From Brachionus manjavacas (Eukaryota > Rotifera > Eurotatoria > Ploima > Brachionidae): a stretch of 64,000 bases of DNA. Where the stretch lies: the NCBI GenBank assembly GCA_019054805.1, contig JAHQIY010000001.1, positions 620,001 through 684,000 of the forward strand, written 5' to 3'. The notes beneath the pieces were generated by a model. It made no database searches and was not told where the DNA came from. It saw nothing but the letters and a program-made list of their open reading frames with translations. The position numbers and the translations under genes were made by a program. Positions 46,465-57,045 of this stretch are shown here, one piece after another (the stretch's first letter is position 1; the number at the start of each line of letters is the position of its first letter).

Positions 46465-48499
46465 TTAAGCCTTGGTGTGGGACATCATTAATTGATCGCT
46501 TTTCTCGTAATTGTACTCTTCTTTATTCAATTTTCTGATTACTTCTTCTACGGTGCGTCCTTTGGTCTCGGGAATTTTAACTATAATTACAACCACAGAA
46601 ATTAAAACAATAGCAGCGAAAATGAGAAAAACATAGTTTTTCATCAATAGAGCCAGTGAAGGGAAGAACAGGGTCAAAAACAAATTAGCCACCCAGTTGG
46701 TGAACATGCACACGGCCAACGCTGCGCCTCTAGCATCTTGCCTAAAGCATTCGGTCACGTACACAAAAGGAATCGGGCCCAAGCCTATTGCGAAACAAAC
46801 AATGAAAATTATCACGCAAACAATGCTCAAATAAGAAAATATTTTTCCATTTTCCTTTTTTTGAAAAATAAAAAATTTTAAAATTTTTTTTTTTTTAATT
46901 TTTAAATTAATTTCAATTTACCAGCACTATGTTCAAGACCGGAATTTTTATCTCATCCGGTGACTAAAAAATAAAAATAGAAAAAAAAAAAAATTTCTTT
47001 ACAAAATTACCTGAAACTCTAAAAACGTGGTGAGCAGAATAAAATTAACAATGATGACCGCCATGGGAAATACAAGCAAAGGCTTTCGTCCTAAGCGATC
47101 AATGATCAAGACACAAATGATGGTAGTGATGAAGTTGACTACACCAGTGGATAAGACGGCATACTGAATGAAATCATCCTCGATGCCCGAGTTTCTAAAA
47201 ATGCTCTCGGAGTAGAAAAACACGGCGTTTATGCCGCACAGCTGCTGGGCTATCTGCAGGACCAAAGATGTAATAAGAGACCAGCGCAATTTCTTCGAGG
47301 TAAGCAGCTTGCCGAAAGAGACAACATTTTGGCTTTGACTTGAATTGTTGGTCTCGTTCTGAATCTCATCTATGTCGGAGTCAACATTGGCTCTGTTCCT
47401 GAGAGAACGGAGAGCCGTACGCGCGGCGTCTACGTCCGAATTGGTCAACAACAAGGCTTTTGGAGTTTCGGGGAAAAATAGAAGCAAACTTAGGCTGCCA
47501 GCCACTGCGGGCACTAGCGGCATAGCCAACAAAATGTGCCACAAGTATTGATTGCCAAGAATTTCTTTGAAACCCAGTATTTGAGCTACCAAAATTCCAA
47601 TTGTGAGACAAAGTTGGTGCGCCACGCCGGTCTGACCTCGCAGAGATGCCGGCGATATTTCGGACAAGTAAGTGGGTATCAAGCTGCACGACATGCCACC
47701 TTGGACACCGAATAAAAATCGGCTAATGACCAGACACACAGGTGATCTAAAGTAGAACGAGCACATAACTAGCACACCGCCAACTACTGGGAATGTGTTA
47801 TGAAACAGAATTCCCTTCTTACGGCCCAGTATGTCCAGAACATACTTGGACGTGAATGCGCCAATCATGCCTCCAACTACAAACAGACAATTTATGGCTG
47901 TCCAAATGTAATCGGTCACTTTTTCCACCTTCATCTTTCCGTTGTTTAACTCGACCCGTTTGGACTCGAGCAAATTGGACTTGTTCTCCAATACTTTTCC
48001 CAAATGTTCGAACAGTTCATCGATGGTCATGCTCTTATTATACTTTTTCTCTATCTGTTTTTCTTTTTCCCTTTTCTCAGCATCCATCTTCTCTCTCAAT
48101 TCGGCATCGCCAGTCCAGAACGTTTCCAAGTAGGCCGCTTTCCGCTCCTCATACTTGTAGAACTCTTCGTCGTACTTGGACTTGTTGCCGTTGAGCCAGC
48201 CCTCGTTGAGCTCGAACAGAGCCTTGCCTACATGGTACCGTTTGAACAAGAATGTGTCATTGAATATGAACTGCTTGAGGACTCGGGTCGGCGGGTTCAG
48301 CGAGCTGATGTTGTAGCCAAATTGAAAGGAGGCCGACGTCACTGTGATCACACACAGAAATAAATACAAATTCCATTTCTTTTAAATAAAAAGCAATTTT
48401 ATTTTCCAACCAAAAAAAAGTCAAACGAAAAGTTACATCTTTCGACTTGGCGCTCGAGTTGGTCAAGTTCTGGTACACCTCGCTGTTGTCTATAGACAT
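46465..48499 (-). CDS. SLC2A: Facilitative glucose transporter B with enlarged first extracellular loop (4 exons)
   Basis: Exons on the minus strand: 48499-48437, 48378-47011, 46963-46922 (a 42-bp microexon) and 46854-46465, all phase 0, giving 620 residues. Same fold and motifs as paralogue A: SASFQFGYNISSLNPP, RFLFGVQGGMSCSLIPTYLS, PETPKAL, QQLCGINAVFFYSESIF, DRLGRKPLL, GLGPIPFVYVTECF, PETKGRTVEEV. The difference is a loop of about 127 residues between TM1 and TM2 (about residues 49-176), some 85 longer than in A. It is rich in Lys, Glu and Leu (ELREKMDAEKREKEKQIEKK) and likely helical or coiled-coil, with sequons NDT and NKS (three times). The loop faces outside the cell. The frame is intact and codon use normal, so it is probably functional. 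Confidence 0.94.
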
Positions 48500-49689
48500 T
48501 GTTAAGCTTAGCCTAGTTCTAAAAAGTACAAGTTGTTAGTTTTTAGTTTATGAAACCACCGCTATTTGCTTCTATTATAATAATTTTATTATAATTTGAG
48601 AGCCGTACAACTCGAGTTTGCTTAGAGTCTGTCTCTAGCTCTCTCTTATTATGCGGCCCTCGGGTATCTATTGAACAAACATTGTGAGCCTAGCAATGTG
48701 CTAACATTTATCTCAGTTTCAAAAGCGATACTTTGAAATTAGAAGATAAAAAGAAAAAAGGGAGATAAAGCAAAAAAAGTTGTTTTCATGAACGACGCAC
48801 TGCTGATATGGTTGATGACTTGAATAAAGTATTTTGTTAGAAGTTATAAAAATTTACTCCACTATTAGCTAATTTATTGGCCAAGTTTATCTTGGATTTT
48901 GTTTTAGAAATTTTCAAGTAGTTGTTATAAAAGTCACGTGATTGACGAAAAACGCTTACGCGTAAGAAAAAGAGCAACCAAATGATTTGATGGAGCTATA
49001 GGCGCTTGTGGTTTAAGGCTATGAGGAGTCGAATTGGAGACAATTAAGTTGTCGCCACAGTCGAATACAAACTTGGCTGCAGTTAGCTTCCGTTTTTGAA
49101 AATCATCTGAATTTAAGTGGGAGCAAATATTTAGAATTTTTCACACCCCTCAAAACAGCTTGCTAAACAACTGAAAGCAACAAGAATATCAATTGATGAA
49201 ATGCTTAATATTTTAAGTTGCTTATTTTTTAAAGAAATTTTTTTTTTTTTATTCAAAAATTGAACTCTACTTCTTTAGTGAAAAACCTTTTTGAAAAGTT
49301 TTCGACTGGTATTTGCATATAGCTAAAGCAATGTAATATTATATAAATACGATTTGCTATTATGATATTTTGAATAGGACTATTATCTAACAATTTGGTA
49401 AGCAACTAAAACAAACTCTTTTTTGATTTATTAATTTATTATTAGAAAAACTTTATTGATTAGAAATGTCGGTTTGATTTTATTTAATGTTCAGTTAATT
49501 TTTTGCTACATTAACAAATTCAATCTTAGACTGAAAAAAAGTTAATAATTTGAGAAAAAAATTTATGCCGAAAAATTGAATTTTTGGGCATTACAAAATC
49601 GAAAAAATTCTGTAAATGAAACAAAGTGTAAGAGCTTTTGTTTCACCTATTGCGAAAGTCTGCAAAATTGCGCTCTCATCAAAAATTGA
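48500..49689. other. Upstream region of GLUT B
   Basis: The first 200 bp are GC-richer than usual and probably hold the promoter. Near 48931-48966 is a cluster of palindromes listed separately. A GC-richer patch continues to about 49100 without a convincing open frame. Confidence 0.4.
48934..48966. promoter_or_regulatory. E-box and 12-bp palindrome upstream of GLUT B
   Basis: TCACGTGA (48934-48941) is a perfect E-box palindrome of the bHLH-zipper type; 13 bp on is CTTACGCGTAAG (48955-48966), a perfect 12-bp palindrome. They sit about 440 bp upstream of the GLUT B start codon. Binding factors such as Mondo/Mlx, TFEB or USF types are possible for the first; the second is unassigned. Confidence 0.35.
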
Positions 49690-50260
49690 ATGAACTTCCA
49701 CAATGCCGAATTTTTGGGTTTTGTGAAATTCAGTACAAAAGAATAAAGCAAAATGAAAAAAAATGGAATAACTTTTTTTCTAAAAGTTGAAATTAGTTCT
49801 GGAAATGCAAGATATTGCAATTTTCCAAGTTGTAACAAATGCTATGAAAGTCTGCTAATGATGTGGTAAAATGTAAAAAAAAATTTATTTTTGCATTTCT
49901 AGATTTTTTGTGTAATATTTAAAAATAATTTTATTTTTCATTTTGATTTTTAAAAAATTGGGTGAGTTTTTTAAAATTTTCTAAAATATAAGCAATCTAA
50001 AATTTTTTACATTTTGCTAATGATGTGCAAAGTCTTTGCAAAATGCACAACGCTCGATTATTATATCGCAATTTAATTTCTGATGATGCAAACTTTGGCA
50101 GATGATGCAACTATGGATCTTGCACTATGTTATATTTACAGAACTAATTTTAAACTTTTAGAAAAAAGTTATTCAATTTTTTATCATTTTTGTCTTTTCT
50201 TTTTACCATTTTGTACAAAATTTCACAAAAAACGAATTTTCGGACATTTTAAATGAAAGA
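49690..50260. mobile_element. MITE with ~150-bp inverted arms
   Basis: Left arm (about 49710-49810) holds GTGAAATTCAGTACAAAAGA, GGAATAACTTTTTTTCTAAA and AAATTAGTTCTGGAAAT. The right arm (about 50135-50235) carries their reverse complements, e.g. TTACAGAACTAATTTTAAAC, TTTAGAAAAAAGTTATTCAA, GTACAAAATTTCAC. Repeated GATGATGCAACTATGGATCT words lie inside the right arm and recur at 55.49 kb. Confidence 0.75.
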
Positions 50261-53040
50261 ATTTTAAGTTAAAAAAAGTTGGAATTTTAATTTTTAAAAT
50301 TTGAAATATGTTACTATGATCTAAGATTCTGAAAATCTTGATATTTTAATTAAATTAACTTTAAGTGTCATCGTTATTAAAATGACCATTGTCTCCTATC
50401 TTTATCATTTTTTATTGTCAATTTAATATTTACCTTGATTTCTAAATGACTTTTTTTAATTAATTCTTTTTCTCTAAAAATGAAATACTTTATTTCATTT
50501 ATTCGTCTTATTCCTCAAACAATACAAAACACTTACCTTGGCTTAATATATTTTTGTTTGTAATTTGTGAAGTTTATCGTTATTAAAAAATATTAAAAAT
50601 AAAACTTAAATGATAAAACCTGATTTAATATACTTATCCATATACGAGGGATGACAAATAAAATTTTTTTGGGACGGATAGTCATTTTTTTCCCTCTAAG
50701 GATGATAAATAATTTTCTTTTTTTTATAGTCTAACTTGATAATTATTTAAAATTTTTTGTGACTCTACTTAATCTTAAAAAAATTTTGGTACACAAAATA
50801 AAAAATACTCTGTGATATTCTTTGAATGTTGAATCAGCATTTGAGTGACTAGTTTCTTATTTTTCCAAAAAAAATATTACCTTTTTTTCTATTGAGGCTT
50901 AATAATTTCAAATGTTTTTTTAAATTTTTTTAATTAAAAATTAGACCTCATTTGAAAATATAAAATAAAATATGTCGAGTGAAGTTTTAGGACTGTAGTT
51001 TAGAGTAGCACTATGCAATTTTTTGCATAAACATTTTAGTTAAATAAACTTAATAATCTTAAGGATTTTTGCACAAAAATTTGGTTTTGTCACTTAAAAA
51101 ATTCATAAAAATGACTTCGAAACCAAAAGAACTTTTTAAACTAGTAAATACCACTTAATTTAGATTTCTCATTAAATATTAACCGAATATATAAAATTAT
51201 GAGTTTATCTCTATCTCTACTTTAACTATGTTTTTATGTTTATGAGTTATCTTGCTTATTAATAAACTAAATAAACAAAAAAAGCTTAGTATAATATGCC
51301 TTTTTGGAAAGTTAAAGTTTAAATAGTTAAATAAGGACTGGGTTCAAATTGTTTAAGGCTTTACTTTAGAAAAGTATCTTAAGATTTTAATTTAATTTCA
51401 TTCATTCACCTTCAGTTTTAAATAACCTAAAAATAATAATTTCTCAACTTTCGCAACAAACAACTCTCTGTCACACTTGTTCTTATTGAATAATGCCAAA
51501 AACATATAAAGATTGATTTTAGAATATTTTAAAGCAAATTTTATTGTTGGAGTTCAAAACTTAAAAGTTTTTACAAAAATAAATCTAGACAAAAACAATG
51601 ATAAATTTTAATTTTTTTAGCTAGAGAAAAATCAAATAATCTTTAAAAAAATTTTAAATTAATTTCAGTTTTTGTTAATTCTCATTAAAACTACATATTG
51701 GAGCTTTAAGGTTTGCTTTTCTATTCTATTTTTTAATTTAGAGCAAATCTACAAATTATATAATCTCATTCTGTCTTATAATCATTAAATCTTTTATTTT
51801 TTTCATTAGAATTTTATTTTGAAAAAATTTTTTTCAAACCAGTGAATTTTATTTCTTATTTTACCAAAAATTTGCTAGAATCGTAAATTTTTTTCTTGAA
51901 AAATTTCATAGAAAATGCGGTAAACTATGAGCAACTGTTGCTTTTAAGTTGAGTAAATTGAATTATTACTCAGTTATTATAATAAAAATAAAATAAAATT
52001 TTTAATTACAAAGTGAATCATTTTTTTCTTAAAATAAAAAAGGTGAAAAGAATTTTCCAAACAATATTATTATGCATATTTACTCGAATCAATTCAGTAC
52101 AAAATTTTTTTTTTAAATTTGAATTTAACATAAATTTTTAGTTGAATTAAAAAAATGCGAAAATAAAAATGTTAAAAATTTAAATTTTTAGAGTTTTTAA
52201 TTAAAAAAAATTCAATTGATTAACTAAAATTAGATTTTTAAAATAAGAACTATTAAGTAAACCAAATAACACGCTATTAAATATCTTCAGAATAATCTAT
52301 TAATGGTATAATATCGTCATCAAAGGTCACTTCCTGATTTTCACTTTCTTGATCATTAAATCGATATTTTGTAAAATAAAAATAAAAAAATATTTAGCCT
52401 AAAAAATTGCGAAAAAATGCTATCGCATTTTTGTTTCGTCTCTGAAAATGATCCATTAAATTCACAAATGGAGCAGTAAAACATCTCATTTCTACCACCC
52501 TTTTAGCGTCCTTTTTTAATTGATTTTTTTATCCTGATATGATTTTTCTCCGCAAATTTTGATTAAAATTTAATGAAATTCGATTCGATTATTGATTTAA
52601 ATAGAAAATTATACATATTTTTATTTCAAAAAAATTGTTTAATAAAAAAGTATTTATAGGGATTTTTCTAACGGGTAAATGGGTTTTTCACTATTTTGTC
52701 AAAAACTCAAACGTAGTTTAATTAAATTCTATTTAAAAAATTAACGATAAACTAATAATTCTGTTATTTTTCGATAAGCTTCTGTAAATAACTTTTCTTA
52801 AAAATAAAAAGAGCAAATTTTTTATTTTTTTTTAAATTCTCTTAATAAAATTTAAAATAATACCGTAATTTTACGAAATATAGAATTTTTTAGAGTAAAT
52901 TAAGATAAAATATTTTAAGTTATATTTAAATCTTATTCTGTAGAGATAATAAAAAAAATCATTTCAATTTTTTTTTGTCTTATCATTTTATAAACTGTTT
53001 ATACCATTATTTTAAAGAGGATATTTTTTTTTTTTTTTTT
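50261..53040. other. AT-rich intergenic DNA
   Basis: About 2.8 kb without a supported gene. A minus-strand scrap at 52277-52369 reads RFNDQESENQEVTFDDDIIP and LIDYSEDI before a stop, and further upstream (about 52400-52505) another minus frame reads MFYCSICEFNGSFSETKQKC. They could be exons or relics of one transposase-like gene with a CxxC motif, but I cannot join them convincingly. Confidence 0.3.
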
Positions 53041-53149
53041 CAGTACTTTCTATGTGTTATGTGCAAGGAGCTACCATAGGTGACCTCCAAGTAGGTCATC
53101 TCCGCAAGCTAGTCTTGCTGTAGCTTATATATATTATTATTATTATTAT
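53041..53149 (+). repeat. Dispersed repeat with (ATT)n tail, copy 2
   Basis: GTGCAAGGAGCTACCATAGG, TGACCTCCAAGTAGGTCATC, TCCGCAAGCTAGTCTTGCTG and TAGCTTATATATATT then ATTATTATTATT. This is the reverse complement of 8719-8835 with few changes, in the opposite orientation. Confidence 0.8.
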
Positions 53150-53707
53150 GCCAAGCTGTTAGAAATTTAATTTTAAAAGGGATGAAATCGTTCAACTTAT
53201 CTTTAAAATTAGAATTAGATAATTTATAAAAAAACAATATAATATTAATCTTTATATCCGAAAATTAATTTAAGAGATAAAAATGAAAGTAAGTTTAAGT
53301 AAAAGTAAATTTAACAAGATAGATCCAAAGACCTCTTTTTGGGCCTTTCTTTAATGAAATCTCGGCTAAAAAACTTTATCCTGAAATAATTTTTTAAAAA
53401 TAACATTCTTTCATTTATTTTTTAAAAGGCAAAAATTTTTTAAGATTTTACCATTTTTTATCATTTTGGATTGAATTTCCAATTAATAATTTACTCGAAT
53501 TTCACCCCTTTAGCCAAAAATAATCCAAAAACAAATTTATGTGCTCTGGATTTAATTTTCTATCTAAAATTCCCGAAGTCGTTTTGGATTCTGAACGTTA
53601 ATGATGACAATCTTAATCTTCAAAATTTTTTACCCCTTTAACACAAGCTTTACCTCATCCTACTTAAGCAACAAAAATTAGCTGATGTAATTCAATACTA
53701 CATTTTT
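53150..53707. other. AT-rich DNA, no gene
   Basis: Nothing supported. Confidence 0.4.
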
Positions 53708-54110
53708 TAAGAAAAAATTTATTTATTTATTTATTTAGTAGTTAAATAAGATAAAATAAAAAAAGGTTAAAAAGTCTAAATTAAAAAGAGAGAAAAGGTT
53801 AGGTTAGACATTTTTAAATAATTGATATGTCAGGAAAAAAAGAACAAATTGTTATTTAAGGTATTTGTAATTTTTAATAGAGTGACATGTCTTATTTTTT
53901 AAATCTCTTATTGTGTAAGATACTTGACACTTATCTTTCGATTCTAAAAATTGAGATGAGGACTAAAAGTAGTATTTTCGTCCAAAAAGGTATACTTGAC
54001 AGTGGATTTTTTCCTGTTTTATCTATGAACTCGTGCCTTCTGGTTCCAAAATCTTTTTAAACTGAGATGTAGCTCAGATGTAAGCTTATTGATAGCTAGC
54101 TTTAGAAAAG
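53708..54110 (-). mobile_element. LINE 3' fragment with (TAAA)n tail
   Basis: Opens on the plus strand with TTTATTTATTTATTTATTTAG, the reverse of an AATAAATA tail, followed by an A-rich 3' untranslated stretch and, near 53930-54060, broken minus-strand coding (for example STVKYTFLDENTTFS). Same layout as the 3' ends at 3.9 and 21.9 kb. Confidence 0.5.
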
Positions 54111-54523
54111 GATATCAACAGTACTTTTATTTTAAATGGTTCTTACAGAAATTTTTGTAATTTTAAGTAAAATTACAAAAATTTCATCAATATTGCATCA
54201 ATATTTTTAAGACATGTTAAATTCGATTTCGGACAGAAAATTATCAATTTATGCTTTTTTTTTTGATTTTAAATAAAATTTTAAATTTTTTGAATTTTTT
54301 CTAACAAAATTTTTTAATTAATTAAAATTTTTGTTATAATTTTTGGTAATTTTTTGCAAAATATTTTATTTCCTGAAAGAAATGGTAAAATTTGCTAAAA
54401 AATTTCACAATTTAAAATTATAATCCTTTTTTAATCTATTCTTAACTATGGACCCAAAAATCAATTGTTTAATTAGTTAAATTAATTAATTTATACATTT
54501 TTTTTCAAATATTTGAATTGAAA

Positions 54524-54936
54524 ATGGACAAATAAATTTATAATCAGATTTTAGGCGACTATTTAATTCCTTCTGCATCTGAAAATATAGGAAAAAACTT
54601 TATTTTACATCAAGACAACGATCTAAAACATGAATCACTTGAATGCAGAAATTTTTTTTAATGATAAAAATTAACAGGGTAAAACAAAGCTAATAATTTT
54701 AACATAAAAAAAATGTCAAAAGATTCTATCTCCACCAAGATCCCCAGATCTAAATACTACTGAAATAGTATAAAATGAGTTGAAAAATTGTGTCAGAAAA
54801 ATTTTCTGTAAAAATAAACAAGATCTTTTAGAAAAAATTGTTGAAATCGAAAACGTTTATTTTTAAATGTTTAACGAAAAAAAGGTAATAGATGTGGTAA
54901 TTAGGGAAAATGGCGGTTGGTCAGGCATTATCTAAC
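54524..54936 (+). pseudogene. Tc1-like transposase relic
   Basis: Plus-strand scraps in order: YNQILGDYLIPSASENIGKN, FILHQDNDLKHES (second catalytic Asp box), a gap with stops, PPRSPDLNTTEIV followed by a stop and NELKNCVRKIF (the SPDLNPIE..W..LK box with the catalytic Glu), LLEKIVEIENVYF and finally VIDVVIRENGGWSG. This is the C-terminal catalytic half of a Tc1-like DDE transposase, with several in-frame stops. Dead copy; terminal repeats not identified. Confidence 0.85.
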
Positions 54937-57045
54937 TTACTACACTTATTAGCATTTTGATTCAAAAGTAATTTTTTATAACAAAACAAAAGAACAAATA
55001 TAAAAGACAATTGGAATGATTTTTGAGAAAAATCGGATTTTACAATTTGATTGTCAATTTCATGCTTTTTTCTTTGGAAGAAAAAAAATTTTATAAAGAT
55101 CGATCATTCATTTGAATTATTTAACTTTTTTTTATTTCTGACCCTAAACTGCGAATTAGTTGCTTTCCACTTTTTTTTAAATATTTTATTCTTTTATTTA
55201 AAATTAAAAAAATTAAAAAATCTATTTGTTTATAGTTAAAATTATTTATTTAACCTAATTTAAAAAAAAAACTCGTAAATTACAAATTTAAAGATATCAA
55301 AAAATTTTTTTTTATTTTCATAACTAGTTATTAGACTCATTCTTGCGATGAGTGTAAAAGATTTAAATTTTTTTATCAAGGAAAAACAAATTCCTTCTTA
55401 ATAAGACTTAAACTCTGTAAATATAGCAGAATTATAATTGCAATAGCGTAGTGTATTTTTCAGAGATTTTGCACGTCACTACATTTTGCAGATTCTGACA
55501 GATAATGCAACTATGAATGTTGCACCATTTAGCATTTTGCTCTGTTCTTTTGTACTGATTTCACAAAACCCTTTGTCAAAAAATTGGTTTTCTTAAGCAA
55601 CCCGATCTAGTTAAGATGCCAATAAAAGTCCCAAAATTAAATTATTATGCTTATTAAGATTAAATTTTGGATAAAAAAATTAAAAAAAGAATTAAAATTA
55701 ATGAAAATTATTTATTAAGATTTTTTTTTCTTGCTTCAATTTTTTGAATTTACCTTGAGAATTACCAAAAATAAAATTGGCACAAATCATTTGTACCAAA
55801 TGCACCCAAAGATACAGCACTTTCAACTTGATCTAAATATTCTCCTATTTTAATCCTAAATTGATCTTAGCTATGTGAATTTGATTGTTATTCCCTCTAC
55901 GAAAACACTTTATTTAGAAAACATTAATACTTAAAATCATTTATACTTAAAAGTTGATGATAAAATTATTTTTTAAAAAATTTATTTGCAAACTTTCTGA
56001 TGATTTAATAAACTCATTTCTTCAGAAGCTTAAAATTCGAAAACTAATCTTAAATATTTAAAAAAAAAAGATCATTAATTTTGATCCTCTTGCTTGCCTA
56101 TTAATTAATAAAAATTTTTTTTATAATTTATTCATTTTAGTTTTGTTCAAATTTAGACAAGTTCTAATCTATACTTTAATTAATTAAATTATAGAATTTT
56201 TTTTCAATAAATCACGTGCGCGAACTTATATTACTAGCAGATAGAGCTAAAGGCTCAAAATAAGTTAAATTAGAACTGCCGTTTATCGACATAATTAAAA
56301 ATAGTTTTAATCTCACCTAAATAAAATTTGTGTCAGACAAATATTCAAAAACTAGAGTAATGTTTTTTATTAGAAAAAATATGAAAAATAACACTGTAAT
56401 CCTTAGTTAATTGATCAATTGACCACTTAAATCTAGATAAATACCTTTTTTTCTAATAATTAAAAGTTTATTTGAGAATTTAAAAAAAAATTTTGCTAAC
56501 CCATTTAAAAAAAAAAACTCTTAGTCACAATTATAAAACTAATGGCTTCTTAATGAAATATTTATCTCTCAGAGCCAAATAAACTTTTTAACTTATTCAT
56601 CTAAAATCTACTTAAAAATTAATTTTTGATGCAATATTTTTCCAACTAGTAATTATAACTGAAATATTACGCCGAAATGAAAAATTTTCATTAAAATAAT
56701 CGAATTTCAAAATTTAGCTAAATAAAAAAAAATTTGAAAAAACTTTTATTGTTATGGAGATTTAAAAATAAATTTAATTTCTGTTGTGTAGGTGAGATTA
56801 ACCCTTAAATTATTAAATTAACTTCAATTTTTTTCCAGATGCTAGACCTAATTTAGATGGTCAATATTTAGTGCTGATATAAACTTAGTCTTATCTTTGA
56901 GCTATGAAAATTATCTGAAATTTAAACAAATAAATAATCTTAAATTTAAAATTGCTTTATTATTTATTGTTAAAGATAAAAGTGAATAAAAAATTATTAT
57001 ATGATTAAAATGGTCTGTAAGGTAAATCGCTAATAAATTCAAAAA
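54937..57045. other. AT-rich upstream region of the receptor phosphatase
   Basis: Holds a partial relative of the 50-kb MITE at about 55440-55600 (GATAATGCAACTATGAATGT, GTACTGATTTCACAAAACCC). Otherwise A/T-rich; no gene seen. The phosphatase promoter should lie at the right end, but I see no definite motif. Confidence 0.4.

Noticed and set aside
47381..48363. Long open frames on both strands overlapping GLUT B
   Set aside because: They are shadows of the transporter exon in other frames; only the minus-strand transporter frame has family motifs and splice-consistent ends.
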